Source: Macrolepiota albuminosa (taxonomy: Eukaryota > Basidiomycota > Agaricomycetes > Agaricales > Agaricaceae). Taken from it: DNA of 64,000 nucleotides. Location of the stretch: contig JAMWFC010000100.1 in NCBI GenBank assembly GCA_027475525.1, forward strand, positions 248,001 through 312,000, given 5' to 3'. The stretch's first letter is position 1; the number at the start of each line of letters is the position of its first letter. The notes below the pieces were generated by a model. It had not been told where the DNA came from and made no database searches. It saw nothing but the letters and a program-made list of their open reading frames with translations. The translations under genes were made by a program, and so were the position numbers. Positions 24,122 to 36,620 of the stretch are shown here, in pieces.

Positions 24122-25273
24122 TTATGTGTGTTCCTGCATAGTCTTAGTAAATCCACTATTATCTTTAGTTACATTTTTTTTTGGATTGTACTTTCACTAG
24201 GTAGTAAATCAGCTCAGAGGGGAGATTGCCCTCTAAATACCATGACCGACTTGTGTTTTACTGGTAATTACTGCAATAGTCGGGTCCAGTTAACAAAATG
24301 CCATCTCCAAGGTTGTCCGGAGAAAGTTCATGTCCAAAGGTCACTTTGTCCGACTCCTTTGAACCACCCTTACATCGAAGTATCTGATTTCCACTGACGA
24401 AACGGGGCCAAGTGGGCGAGGAATCGAGCGAGATAGCGAATCCAGCTAACAAGATGCCATCTCCAAGGATGTCCGCAGAACATACGCAAAATTCGAATAA
24501 GAAAGGGAATAGGCGGTTCGCGAAATTTGGCCCACTTTTCAATGAAATCGGGGTCCAGGTCCTGCCAACGGTCAAATTTATCATATCGGACAGGATATTC
24601 ATGCAAGCCTCGCCGATGACAGGCAATCTTTTCCAGTCCAGGTGTTAGGGGCTGAACGTAATCTTCAAAGAATGTCAGGGCTGCCGATGCCGTGAAACGC
24701 TTTGAGATATCCCTGGTTGTCATCATGTCTAAGAGGGGTGCTAACATAGGTGCCAGAACTGTAAGGTGCTTTACGATATTCAGGACAGAGGAATGGAAGT
24801 AATGACATCGATTTACCTGGAATTCCTCGCAAAAGCAAACACCCAACATCCCCACATCAAATGCAAATGGATCGAAATCAACTTCCCCCTGGTGAGTGTT
24901 GTCTGGACGTTGTGACGGGTAGGTACGGAAAGATATTTCGCTAGGAAGCCGACACTCATTGATACGCGCAGATTCCGGAAACATACTTGAATGACCGAAG
25001 TCAAACAGCGCATATGTCAATTTACCCTGAGTACGCAGAGGCCTGCGATGGAGGTTGTAGGGATCAAAGTTATCTCTGTCAACGTGGTTGACGAGTATAT
25101 TTTCCGTCTTGATATCCTGTACACCATGGAATAGTGTCCTTAAAGGCTAAAAACTAAATACGTACTCCATGAACTATTCTGTGTGAATGGAGATAGTTTA
25201 AACCCTGGTAGAAATGTCATAGACTGTTTTTGACGATAATCATGATCATCTGACCTTCAAGAGACAGTGTATA

Positions 25274-25882
25274 GAGGGGCCTATTGACCAGTAACCACTA
25301 TGTGGTACACACACAAACTATATAAAACAAAGCTGTCGAGTAACATTGTTCAGCTGCTCCCTAACAAGAGCCACACCGAAAGGTGTCGTAGCATCGAAAG
25401 GTGCTGTCAACGCCCCCCCCCAAATGTCAATGCCCTCCAAATGCGAACTGGCTACACCCAGTGAGAGCGGCACGAAATGCGAAAGCCTCAGGAGCCTCTG
25501 CCACGTCATAAGATTAAATTCTTGACTGGAAAATTTATAAATTAAAGGCAGCACAATGATGCGAGGTTGTCCGCCCACTCAGAATAACGGGGACGATGAC
25601 CCAGCGTGCTTACCAGCCAGTGGCCTAAATTACAAAGCGCCAACGTCGAAAGACACATGAACATAGACCCACCAACAGGTTAACCACCAACGCTCAGAAA
25701 TGCCAAAACCTAGAATCGCACGTCGATACATGGAGCAATATGGTACGCCTGCAAGGCCGAGTGTGACCGGATACATGAGGCAGCTCAGGGATGCATGACA
25801 GCTACAGTTAATGAAGACGGACCATATATGAAGTTACTTATCCACAGCCAACTGCCCTTGCAACCCCCCAAGAGTCTACACA
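25274..25882 (+). other. LINE 5' leader
   Basis: No long frame is seen. It precedes the ATG of ORF1 and presumably carries the internal promoter, but no motif could be assigned. Confidence 0.4.
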
Positions 25883-27761
25883 ATGGAAGGGGAATTGACC
25901 CCAGTCTCCCTCGTGCCAGAGTTCCCCATGAACGATGGTGACCAACCAACCCCCTTTTCCCCACAAGTCACCCCCCATCCTCCCGAAGGGAACACTCTAC
26001 GCCCAAACCTTGTCATGACGCCTGACGTCCACATGCAACAAGACTCCTTTGGTCCCATAAACTCTGAGGATGCGAACTTCCCCCCTCTCCCATCAGGACC
26101 TACCTATAGGAAAGTAGGACCACATAAACCTCGTTTAGGGAAAGTTAGACTTACTCTAGGTCGCAAAAAGCCTAGGGTAAGTGACTCCACCAAACGACCT
26201 CAACCTTCCAGCCCAATGAGTGAAAGGTCACCAAAGCGACACACATCCACAGCAGTCCCCCCCTTGGGCACATCAATCCTCCAAACAGTACAACCTTCTC
26301 AGGACATCATCCTTTCGCCATCGCCTCCCCCCAACGCCCAGATACAACAACCTGTGTTCTCCTTTGGAAGGGACTTTGGTCTAGCTAGGAGCATGTCCCA
26401 GGCTAATGACCCCAACGCAAGTGATGACCCCATGGATGTTACTAGAGGCATGAGCGAGATTCCTGACCAGAGCAACACTGCTGTCGGGAACTCTGCTTGG
26501 GACAACATACTGGTAGACTCCTCGATAGGCTCCCCCTGCCTTAACCCAACTCTGGGAATGAGCCCAGTCCCTAATATCGCAACACCATGGAACACTCAGT
26601 CCCAAAACCCTCCCGCTAAACACGGGCATAACGACGTCAACTCGCTAGGACTGTCTAATGTACACGACTACTGACAAGAACTGAGGGACAAAATCTTTAG
26701 AGATGTTAGGACTGACAACAACATCACTACCAACACAACCGGCCTCCAAAGAACTGCTAAACCCAATGGAGGCTGGCCCACAATACATATAGGAATCCAC
26801 CCTTTCAAAAATGTAACTACGTCCCAGGTTGAGTCGTGGAAACGAGTCAACACGCTGAAATTATGGGCAAGACTGTTCAGAAGCAAGTACGAATCCAATA
26901 GCCTTGCGACCGTTGATAAGACCTGGGCATTGCTGAAAAATCTAGTACGGGTCAAAAGTGATGTAGTGCTGGGGATCTCTTTTCCATTACAGGAGCGCAC
27001 AGTGGATTCCGATTGCTTCCCATCCCCTTATCATATGTTGATATCTGGCCTCACAGATAAGCAGAACGATTATCTTGCAAGCCTTGAAATAGTCTCTACC
27101 AAGGATATCACACTGATTTTTAAGCCCTTTGAGGATATACGCCCCACCTTTGTGATGACAATATATGGTCTCACCTTTGTCGACTCTGCGGAAGCACGCT
27201 CAGCTGTAACCAGCCTAATTGTCAATGGCATACAGGACTCCGAACACGTCATCAAACACATTGTTGAGTGCGCTCCTGCCCATCCTGATCGTGTGGCGAA
27301 CGACATATTGAACAATATCTTGGTTTAAGTTCTTAGAAGTGAAGAGAAGCAGAATGAACAGAGGCGACTTTAGAGGATGGAATGTATTCCTCCACCACTC
27401 ATTCGTAACGGATGAGAACCACACGAAACTCATACAATTGATGAGAACATGCACCTTTCCATCCACGACAGCTGGCTTCGGACTGCCACTGCTAGGCAAG
27501 GACACCCTCCTCTGCGTCAATTGCAAATCTATCGATCACGACTCTCCGAACTGCCCCTTCCCGGATCTTCCAGGATGGCTCGGCTACAAACCCATGCAAG
27601 TATTGCCAAGTCAGGCTCCACAGAGTGCCTACAATAAGGACGCAGAGCATAATGCAGAAAACTATCGCAGAGGCCAGGGATCCAGAAGAGGAAGGGGGGG
27701 AGGAAGTGCGTGTGGCGGAAGACCATATGGCCGTCGGGCTTTCCGTGGCCAATGGAACTAA
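25883..27761 (+). pseudogene. LINE ORF1 (gag-like RNA-binding protein), broken
   Basis: The frame starts MEGELTPVSLVPEF and is rich in proline and serine at the amino end. A TGA at 26672-26674 interrupts it, and it continues in the same frame to a TAA at 27326. It resumes after a one-base frame change at about 27339. The last part has the zinc knuckle CVNCKSIDHDSPNC and an RGG-like arginine/glycine tail (RRGQGSRRGRGGG), both typical for nucleic-acid chaperone ORF1 proteins of fungal LINEs. Product length would be about 620 residues. Confidence 0.75.
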
Positions 27762-30700
27762 TCTGTGCCATCCCCATCATAACACTTACACTAGCGTAAT
27801 ACCGCTTTAAGTTGCAAATAAATTCTTTTTCCATCGTCAAATGTAAGAGCTACCAGTATTTGGCAGTTCTTAAGAGCGCTACCATGTCAAGTAATGTGGG
27901 TTATTACGAACATGGATGAATCTCTAAAAAGGCAGAAGACTGAAATATATTGGCCACATGTGGTACATGTAAGTCGGAACGCCATACATCGTAAGACAAA
28001 CAACGGCAGTCTATAAAAGATAGAGGAAGGTGCCATGCAGCAGTCCTGCTTAAGCCTAGAAGTTCCCAAAGACTGACCCCACTAATTTCTAAAGAACTTC
28101 GAAGCAACGTCCCCCCTGAGTGCTTGGGAAATGTGCTCACCCCGAGATAGCACGGTTGGCTACTCGGTAAGTCTTAGCAACCACTACATTAACGAATATC
28201 AACAATAATGGTATACACAACTCTGACAATGGCTTTGACCTCTCTGTTACTGGCAGGCCAAGTGAGCCAGCCACCGCTCTGGCCCAATACACCAATAGCA
28301 GGGAGTACGGAGGTGGATCAACAACCCTTCTACTTAACCAAATAAATGTACCAATAAGCAGTGATCTAACAATTTCCCTGCCCACGCAAGATGAACAGCA
28401 TGGTACACAACAAATACAACATGACTCAGATGACACCCTGGATCTTTATAAGTTTGATGCTGCACTGCCGCACACGAATCATACAAACTTAAGACAAAAC
28501 TCCAATAATCGAACAAGTGTCCCAAACAGAACTTCCCCAAAAAACACCAAGGCCTCTCTTTGTATTGGCACCCTTAACATTAGAGGCTTCAGGAACTCCG
28601 CATTGACCAGGTCGGAAACTAAATGGAACCATGTTAACCAGCTCATAAGGGACAAAAAGATAGGCATTCTTACGGTCTAAGAAGCCCACCTCAACGAAAG
28701 TAGAAAAGAAGACATTGAAAAACTTTTCGGCAGAAGAATGAGAGTCCTATACTCCTCTGACTCACAAAACCCCACCGGGAAAGCAGGAGTAGCAATTGTG
28801 CTAAACCATGACCTTATAAATGCCTGAGAGACCAATATGACTGTAATCGTCGAGGGTAGAGCAATGCTAGTATCAGTAAAATGGCACAAAGAAGAGGTCA
28901 TCAATATCTTGAACGTCTACGCACCAAACGTGACTGAAACTGACGGCACCAAAAACAAGGTCTTCTGGAATAGCATAACTCAATTCTTCACACAAAACTC
29001 GCATCTCAAAGTCGATATATTAATGGGGGATTTCAACGTTGTAGAAGATGCCCAGGACAGGACGCCGATGAGATCAGACCCCCATGATGCAACAGAAGCC
29101 CTAGACAATCTAAAGCAATTATTGCAAGTAAATGACGCATGGAGAGACACCTACTCCACCAAGCGTGCCTTTTCCTTCATTCAAGATGCCACGTCTGTCA
29201 TGTCAAGAATAAACAGAATATACATGACGAACCAAATCTCAGTATCAGCAAGGGACTGGACAATATCACCATCTGGAATACCTGGTACCGACCATCACCT
29301 TACTACGGTTCAAATAGCCCATGCAAACTTTCCCAAAGTTGGAAGGAGGAGGTGGACACTAAAATCGCACATCATCAAGGATGAAAAATTTAGGAACTTT
29401 GTAGTACAAACGGGGGCAAAAGCCTTGGAAGAGATCAAAGCGCTGAATGGTCGCCGCTGCCAGAGGGTTAACCCTCAAACCATATACCTAAAATGGAAAG
29501 AGGAAATGCTTACCATGGCTAGAGATCGGGATAGAATAATTGTCCCTAGATACCGTGCAGAAAAGTCCTCACTCGAGGAAGAGAAGAACCGACTCCTCTC
29601 AAGGACTGACCTAGATGAAACTGAGATAAGGAAAGAACTAAAAAAAGTAGAAGATAACCTAACCTCACTAGAGAATAAATTCCACATGGCTAAGAGGAAC
29701 GCCATAGCTGTGAAGAACAGAATTGATGGTGAAACCATGTGCAAATACTGGACCAGATCAAATAAACAAGCACGTTCAAGAGACCTGATCTACTCACTCA
29801 GGAAGAATAACCCGGGTGCTAGTGAATCCCAATATGAAAACAATTCTGTTAAAATGGCTGAGCTTGCTAGAAACTACCATAACAACCTACAAACCATAAG
29901 CCATGACATACCTGAAGAAATCAGAGAAGAAAAAATTAGAAAAGTTTTAGGCACAGTTAATGTTTGCACTACCAAAGAACAACACAAGGATCTGGGCAAA
30001 ACAATAGAATACGAGGAAATGATAAAGGCTCTGAAAAAGTCAAACAATAGTTCGGCTCCAGGCCCTGATGGAATTCCCTATGAGTTTTGGAAATCCATGA
30101 ATAGCCAGTTTATAAACGACGACAAGCTGAACCTAGGCAGAGGATCCCAGAGAAGCACATGTGACCTCATAGAACTCCTCCGACTAATGGGCGAAGACAT
30201 CCAATGGCATGGAATTACTGACGAATCCTCCTTCTCGGAGGGATGGATGTGTCCCATTTACAAGAAGAACGAGAAAACTGACATATCAAATTATTGCCCT
30301 ATCACATGCCTTAACACCGACTACAAGCTCTTCACCAAGGCACTGACAAACAGACTTGCCGTAGTAATCACAGATCTTATCCACCCAAGTAAAGCAGGCT
30401 TCATCCCAGGAAGAAGCATCACTGAACAGATGAAGTTGATCCGAATGATGATTCACTACACGGAAGCAAAGGAAGTGAACGGACTGATTGTCGCACTAGA
30501 CCAGGAAAAGGCCTACGACAAAATTGACCACGACTATCTATGGAGAACTCTTGAAAGGTTTGGAATCTCAGACACATTCACTAACACAGTTAAATCCCTC
30601 TATAAGACAGCAGAAACACGCATTATGATTAACGGAATATTAAGTGCACCATGGAAAATACACAGAGGAGTGAGACAAGGAGATCCCCTATCCTGCCTGC

Positions 30701-32510
30701 TATTCGACCTTGCAATTGAACCTCTGGCAGCATCTCTAAGAGCGTCGAACCTAAAGGGTTACTTTATTCCGGGTCAAGCTGAAAAACTAATAGCGAACTT
30801 GTTCGCAGATGATACAACCACCTTCCTGTCAGCCGACGACAACCTCAAATCCCTTAATGAGATTTTAGACGACTGGTGCATAGCCTCAAAGGCCAATTTC
30901 AACTCCACAAAAACAGAGATAATTCCAGTAGGCACCCCCGAGTTTCAGGAAGAAGTACAGAGAGAACGACGAACTAAACCAGGAGGTACCAGAATTCCTG
31001 ACAGTATCCATATAGTCGAAGATGGCACATCAATTAGGATACTAGGAGCATGGTTTGGAAACTTAATTGACCTCAGTGCACCCTGGACGAACGTCCTAGA
31101 AAAGATTGACAAGAGTCTAGCAAATTGGGAGAAAAGTAACCCAACTTTGGAAGGCAGGAGACTAATTGCGCAAATGGTCATCGCAGGCATGACACAATAC
31201 CTTACTCAAGTACAAGGAATGCCTGTCCATATTAAAAAAATGATAACTAAGAGAGCAAATACATTCATGTGGGGGGGTAAGAGTCCTCTAGTGAATGAGC
31301 AGACAATGTTCAAACCCCTCGATGAAGGTGGGAGAGCTCTAGTGGACATAAAAACTAGAAATAAAGCCATAAATGTAATGTGGCTAAAATCCTACCTGAA
31401 GTTTGGACTTGACCGCCCACTTTGGGCATACATAGCCGATTCCCTGGATGGCCACGAACATCCCAAAATCGGAAGAAAACTTAGATGAAAGGATAAAGAC
31501 CTCTCCCTTCCTTCAAACATGGAAGACAAGAACCTCAACCCGAGGGGAGATATGCCCAGACATTACAAGTCTATTCAAAACAGCACGTGAATTTGGTGTA
31601 CGACCAGAAGGTTTAGCATTTACCAGGTCTATCCTGAGAGGTTTGCCAATATGGTATCACCATGCGGCAGATCCAAAATTAAGAAGACTTAATCATGGTA
31701 AGACTGCTGAATGCTTGAGATCGAACCATGAGATCAGAAGTGTAGGAGATGCTGAAGAACTAAGCAACGCACTTAACAATATAAGGCACCTAGATTCAGA
31801 TGAATGTGAATGCTCAAGCTGTATGAGACTGGAAAATGAAGCGAGTTGCCAACACCCGCACTCCTGCATGACCAGATCAAAAGATATGCTGAATACCCTG
31901 CCAGAAAAATGGGACCCAAGGGCCCAACAACCTGATGATGCGAGATTTGTAGCAGTAAGAGCAACAAGCTTGGCTTTCGACGCAAAGCTGGCAACAGATG
32001 GCCCCATTGCCGACATCTTTAGAATATTTACCTCGGGACCCGTATACAACAAACTATACAAGCGGAAAGAATGCGAAAACCCCCTGGAACCAGCTGAGGC
32101 CTTTATAAAAGGTATCAGCAGACCTGACCGAAACGGACCACGTGGTAGCATCATGGGTGTGGGGGTAATCTTTGAAAACAGAGAAGGTATGGATGGAGGT
32201 GAAAAGTGGTTCAGTCTCGAAAGAGATTCTGGGGGAGAAAACAACCTACTAGCAATAATACTTGCATCAATTAAGTCCGGACTTGAAACCCCCCTAACAT
32301 TAAGTACAAGGTCAGGTGAAACCATCGATATCTTAACGTCCAGACTCAAGGAGAAAGAAGATTCCGGGTTCATAAGTACCCGAAATGCAGGGCTCCTGAG
32401 AACCACTGTTGGTAGACTCAGGATGCATGCAGCACCAATACTGTTCTGCGATTTAACCGACTCTACAATTAAGTCAGAGTGTCACAACCCCTCCCCTCCA
32501 GGCCCACCCC

Positions 32511-32664
32511 GGGACACCCCCGGAACACCATCTGGGACCCTCCCTCCGACCCCACAGGACACGCCCCGCCATCACGACCGCCGACACGGGACACCCCCGG
32601 AACACCATCTGGGACCCTCCCTCCGACCCCACAGGACACGCCCCGCCATCACGACCGCCGACAC
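32511..32664. repeat. 77-base tandem duplication in the solo LTR (a)
   Basis: Bases 32511-32587 equal 32588-32664. Confidence 0.9.
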
Positions 32665-32709
32665 TGCCATCATGCGCATCAAGGACCGCCATCAGCCGCC
32701 ACCAGCCCT

Positions 32710-32863
32710 GATCAACGATCGGATCACTGACTCGCTCCCGGCCATCACGCATCACGCATCACAACCCCCTCCGCGCCAATTGATCGGATCAACGATCGGA
32801 TCACTGACTCGCTCCCGGCCATCACGCATCACGCATCACAACCCCCTCCGCGCCAATTGATCG
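32710..32863. repeat. 77-base tandem duplication in the solo LTR (b)
   Basis: Bases 32710-32786 equal 32787-32863. The sequence is unrelated to duplication a. Confidence 0.9.
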
Positions 32864-33119
32864 CACGCTCCACATGCGCGATCCAGGTATACAGTCCCTG
32901 CCGCTACTCAATGACTCCCGGAACCCATCCCAGACACCCCAGAACCCCGAGACCCGGTCCCGTAGTACTTATAGCGTAGTTCCCTGTTGTATTTGCTAGT
33001 CTTGATATTACATACACTGTTACTTTGCATTACTTGGATTGTTGCGTGCCCTCTATTTGACTGGTACGCATTGACTGGCATGCTTGACTGGCACGCTCGG
33101 ATAATCGCATGCTCTAAGA

Positions 33120-33273
33120 CTGGTACGCACTTCACGACTTTAACTTACTAACTTGGTCTCGTCTTAGAACCTCCGGTTCACGACTCGACCCCCACCCTGG
33201 TACGCACTTCACGACTTTAACTTACTAACTTGGTCTCGTCTTAGAACCTCCGGTTCACGACTCGACCCCCACC
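33120..33273. repeat. 77-base tandem duplication in the solo LTR (c)
   Basis: Bases 33120-33196 equal 33197-33273. Confidence 0.9.
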
Positions 33274-33358
33274 CGAACTTCCCCGTTACCCATCCACCCA
33301 AAACCCCCGGACTAAGTCCCCTCTCCCGGGATTTCCCTGTCCACGTCTTGAACCCCAG

Positions 33359-33512
33359 AGTCCTAGCCCCGGAGTTCCAGACACCCGAGTATCCGTGGGT
33401 CAAGTCCGCATTGTAAGGGCGATTGCTTTCCTGGAAGTCCTAGCCCCGGAGTTCCAGACACCCGAGTATCCGTGGGTCAAGTCCGCATTGTAAGGGCGAT
33501 TGCTTTCCTGGA
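33359..33512. repeat. 77-base tandem duplication in the solo LTR (d)
   Basis: Bases 33359-33435 equal 33436-33512. Confidence 0.9.
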
Positions 33513-34624
33513 GAGCCCCCGACTCAGCAGAACCTGACACAGAGGAAGTAAAAGCAAGGAACAAGGCAAAAGAAGCACTTCAAAATGCCAGACCCATGCC
33601 CCTTCCTCCGTTTCCAACAGAACTACACTTAACAGGAGCAAAATTATCAAAAATAATGCAAGCTATCGCTTATAAGATGATCAGAAAACAAACTCAGGTC
33701 CCAATACGACCGAGAACAGCAACGGTTTTAAGACACATGCTGCGAAGCATAGAAAAGATAAACAAGAGCTCCCCAAGTGAGAAACAAATATGGAAAAGCT
33801 TCAGAAGCAAGGATTTCGCAAAGCCCTTGAGAGTCTTCCTGTGGAAATGCGCCCATGACGCATATAAAGTGGGGTCATTCTGGAACAGACCCACAATGAA
33901 GCCAGAACTCGCTGAGAGACTAAAATGTAAACACGATAATATGGAGGATTCCCTAAACCACATACTGTCGGAATGCATATGCCCTGGTCAGGCCATCGTA
34001 TGGGAAATGGTAAATGAAATCTGGAAAAAGAGAACTGACACCAATCTCCCCAAGCAAGATCTACACTCGATCCTAGGTAGCCCCATGATGGTAATGAAGG
34101 AAGGCGACCGCAAATCGGAAGGCCTTACCCGTCTCTTCCGCATCCTAATAACAGAGGCAGCGCAACTAATATGGTCACTTAGGTGTGAGAGAGTTATACG
34201 GAAAGATGATATCCCACATCCCGTAACAGAGATCACCAACAAGTGGAATGCTTCGATAACCAAGAGAGCGGAGCTGGACCTCAGACTCACAAACAAAAAG
34301 TATGGGAAGAAATCGTTAAAAATAAAAGTAGTTATAGAAACATGGGAAGGGACAGGAGTGGTAGACACTACTCCTTATACAGATCCACGAGAAGTGGGTC
34401 AATACGGGGTTTTAGTGGGTAGTGGGCCTGACGAAACGGAAGGGATAGGTTAATCCCGATCCCAGGCCTTGAGTCCCACACTAGTGCGTAAAGGTCATTT
34501 CCCCGTGGAGAGTTCTGAGAAAATAGCTGCCCGTTTTGGAACCAGGTTTAAACCCCCGGTGTGCAGCACAGCGGGTGGGAGAGGGACGCCCAGGGCGTCG
34601 ACTATCCCACTATTAACGCCACTC

Positions 34625-34664
<40 letters not shown>

Positions 34665-35716
34665 ACAGTGTATAAAGTGGTATACTTCTTTCATACTACG
34701 ATAGCTTGGTTCCAGGGGAAACGACCCCCATCTAGATGTTGTGAGGAGTTCTCGCGTCGAAGATTAACAAGGACACTAACCGAGGCATGATGGCGAGCCA
34801 ATGACCCTCGCATGGGAGGATGTCAAGAATGGGTATTACATTCTGGAAATCATCCACAGATTTTGGCACACCCTGATCCTGAAGATGTTTGAGGATACGG
34901 TGTTCCTCGCTCCCGAACAAAATCGCCTTCAAAGCGACATGCCTTGCCTGAGAGTCTTGAGCGTATCCGACAATTCCCTAATTCAGGGCTGAACGCCAAG
35001 AAGATAGAAAAAGTAGAACGAAACACACTCTGACGCCTATATTTGCACTCAAGGGCGGCAATGCATTTTCTGCCGGTCCCCCATGAAGGGCGTAAGGAAA
35101 CGATGGGTCTTGCTCATGGACATCAGTCGGGAAAACAATGCCCGAAAGTTCACCCGAGCGACAATACAACCTCTGATAGAGAGAGTAGCCTTGGTTCGAC
35201 ATCCAGGACTTAAGACGCGGTGAGTCCCACCAGGCAATTCGCCGCTCAAGAACTTCGTAAAAGCTATCGTCTAACTCATCTATCGTTGTGGGAAGGACAG
35301 AACTAAGACTATCTTGACAATGAGACAGAGGGGGGAATGGTTGCGTAGAATCTGTGTTTCCCGCACAGGTTGCAGACATTTAGAGGATACTCCATCCTCG
35401 GCCAAACGACCTCCCTTGCAAAAAGCTGTGTCACGTGGAGGTAACACCACGCTCACGTGCTAAAAAAAACAACTGTTTCAGCCATCAGAAATAACAAACA
35501 CACATATCTCGGGCCTCCGCAAATCAAAAGTCAGCAATTTCACTCTCGCGCTGTCAGCCCTACCAGTGGATAGATCAGGTTGATCGTGAGCAACTAGCCC
35601 TGATGAGAAGAGATATAGATGATCAGGCTCCTAGAGAATGGGGGGCGGGGGAGGAAACTGAGTTACTAGGGGAAGAAACAGTGAGAGCTGGAAGCATCAA
35701 GAACTCACCAAGAGGC

Positions 35717-36080
35717 TTGTTGGTGGGACTCCTTGTGAGTGTAGTTTGAACTTCAGTGACATAAGTTCTTATTTACATCCGAATCTTATCTTTTCTACTT
35801 GTATACGTATATCATCTAATATTGTATTGAAAATAGACAGGATAATCTAACCGTGTCACAACGGTTCCTTCAGCTTGTGAAAAGTGTTCTTTGAGTGTAT
35901 CGCTATTGCCGTCTGCCTAGTATCACAAGGTAGGAGCAACATATGCCTTTGGACATCTTTGAGCTCTTGAGAGTTTCTGTTGACATCTAAGGACACGGTA
36001 TAAGCAATGGTCAACTTTACAGAGGGCTGAATATGCTCGCTGTACAAGAACGATAGGTCATGAATTGGGGACCATAGACC
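35717..36080. other. Spacer beyond duplication arm 2
   Basis: The first 80 bases match 2934-3014 at the centre of the left inverted repeat, in the same orientation. This may be the edge of another mobile element beginning tgttggtg. No gene is seen. Confidence 0.4.
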
Positions 36081-36245
36081 AATTATGTGCCTCAACACGG
36101 ACTCCAAGCTATTCACTAAAGTCCTGGTGATTTTCCTTGCAAATGTTCTCTCGGACCTGATACACCTGAGTCAAGTAGGCTTCATTCTGGGAGAAGTACC
36201 AGACAGACCAAGCTAATTACAATGATAATCCATTATGCGTCAGAT
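36081..36245 (+). pseudogene. LINE reverse transcriptase relic
   Basis: A short stretch aligns by eye with 30290-30470 of the LINE: LNTDSKLFTK..., DLIHLSQVGFILGE, then an IHY-like end. Stops and shifts are present, and flanking homology is lost. Confidence 0.5.
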
Positions 36246-36620
36246 GTTTAAAGCTTTAAACTTACGAGACTGTCTATGATAAGAATGAAATACCCTGGAT
36301 ATAAAGTGAACTGCTCGAGATACAAGGTAAGCAGGTTGAGACTATCGAGAGTCAGGGAAAAAGGTGAAGAAAACATATCAGGTACTTTAGCGTGCCTATA
36401 TAGCTGACCTGAATCCGGCATTTCAGGGGAGGAAACTCGCACGCGCTCTAAGTTTCTACAATAAAAGAGCCGTAACGTTCTTGTTGAAACGCCACTACGA
36501 AGCATGTGTATTTCGTCGTGTAAATAAGGTACAGTACTAGGATTTAACATGCCATGAGGCTCAATCCTTGTGCTAGTTCCCTAAGCTTCGCAACGATGAG
36601 CATCTCCAGATTATTCTTGA
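36246..36620. other. Spacer with no supported feature
   Basis: Short frames only. It lies downstream of lectin gene A. Confidence 0.4.

Larger units (their letters stand above)
32475..33544 (+). mobile_element. Solo LTR nested in the LINE
   Basis: The LTR is 32480-33539, starting TGTCACAACCCC and ending CCTGACA, so both ends carry TGTCA/TGACA. A 5-base target duplication, CAGAG, lies at 32475-32479 and 33540-33544. Removing the LTR and one target copy (1,065 bases) rejoins ORF2 in frame (K-S-E then E-V-K-A-R). This proves insertion into a formerly continuous frame. No coding sequence is inside. I suspect Ty3/Gypsy, but only from general appearance. Four 77-base duplications inside suggest the true length is near 752 bases. 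Confidence 0.85.
28171..34453 (+). pseudogene. LINE ORF2: endonuclease, reverse transcriptase, RNase H remnant
   Basis: The endonuclease runs about 28561-29320: IGTLNIRG, a TAA exactly at the glutamine of the usual QE.H motif (28678), LMGDFNVV, SRINRIY (D to N) and GTDHHL. Reverse transcriptase runs about 30030-30830 with APGPDGIPYEFW, GFIPGRSITEQ, RQGDPLSCLLFD and FADDTT. A cysteine segment CECSSC...CQHPHSC follows near 31810-31870. An RNase H-like stretch (GVGVIFENREG to LTLSTRS) is split by the solo LTR at 32480. The frame resumes at 33545 and ends at 34453. TGA at 28826 and a frameshift near 31450-31488 add to the damage. There is no in-frame ATG before the endonuclease. Confidence 0.88.
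25261..34674 (+). mobile_element. Non-LTR retrotransposon (LINE) with poly(A) tail
   Basis: The element body is 25274-34661. A 13-base target duplication, gagacagtgtata, flanks it at 25261-25273 and 34662-34674, and 36 adenines end the body (34626-34661). It encodes a gag-like ORF1 with a CCHC knuckle and an ORF2 with an apurinic-type endonuclease, reverse transcriptase and degenerate RNase H. A solo LTR (32480-33539) is nested inside. It appears full length, with about 600 bases of 5' leader, but has stops and frameshifts. The empty target is visible in the kinase copy 1 near 4532-4544. Confidence 0.92.
24370..35379 (-). pseudogene. Protein-kinase-like gene, copy 2, split by a LINE
   Basis: Exons on the minus strand: 35379-35035, 34977-34781, 34731-34662 joined to 25260-25255 after removal of the LINE, 25204-25166, 25116-24817 and 24768-24370, about 451 residues. 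The insertion falls inside exon 3, in TTT ATA CAC TGT CTC, and separates the ATP-binding half from the catalytic half. Otherwise the frame is open. The VALK lysine, HGDIKTENILVN and a canonical DFG (LFDFGHS) are present, and TGG is kept where copy 1 has TGA. The kinase domain is thus better preserved than in copy 1, but the gene cannot yield a normal product. It is convergent with the intact F-box gene. Confidence 0.78.
22613..35716. repeat. Segmental inverted duplication, arm 2 (interrupted)
   Basis: This is the reverse-complement counterpart of 3557-7166. Homology runs from exon 6 of the F-box gene through its 3' end, then the kinase-like gene to 25273. It resumes at 34662 and ends at about 35716. 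The missing 9.4 kb in between is a LINE with its own target duplication, so the arm was continuous before that insertion. Confidence 0.85.

Noticed and set aside
32511..33512. Minisatellite or CRISPR-like array
   Set aside because: Each unit occurs only twice, the four units are unrelated, and there are no spacers. The constant period of 77 points to assembly joins.
34469..34675. Short gene ending in polylysine
   Set aside because: The lysines are translation of the LINE poly(A) tail.
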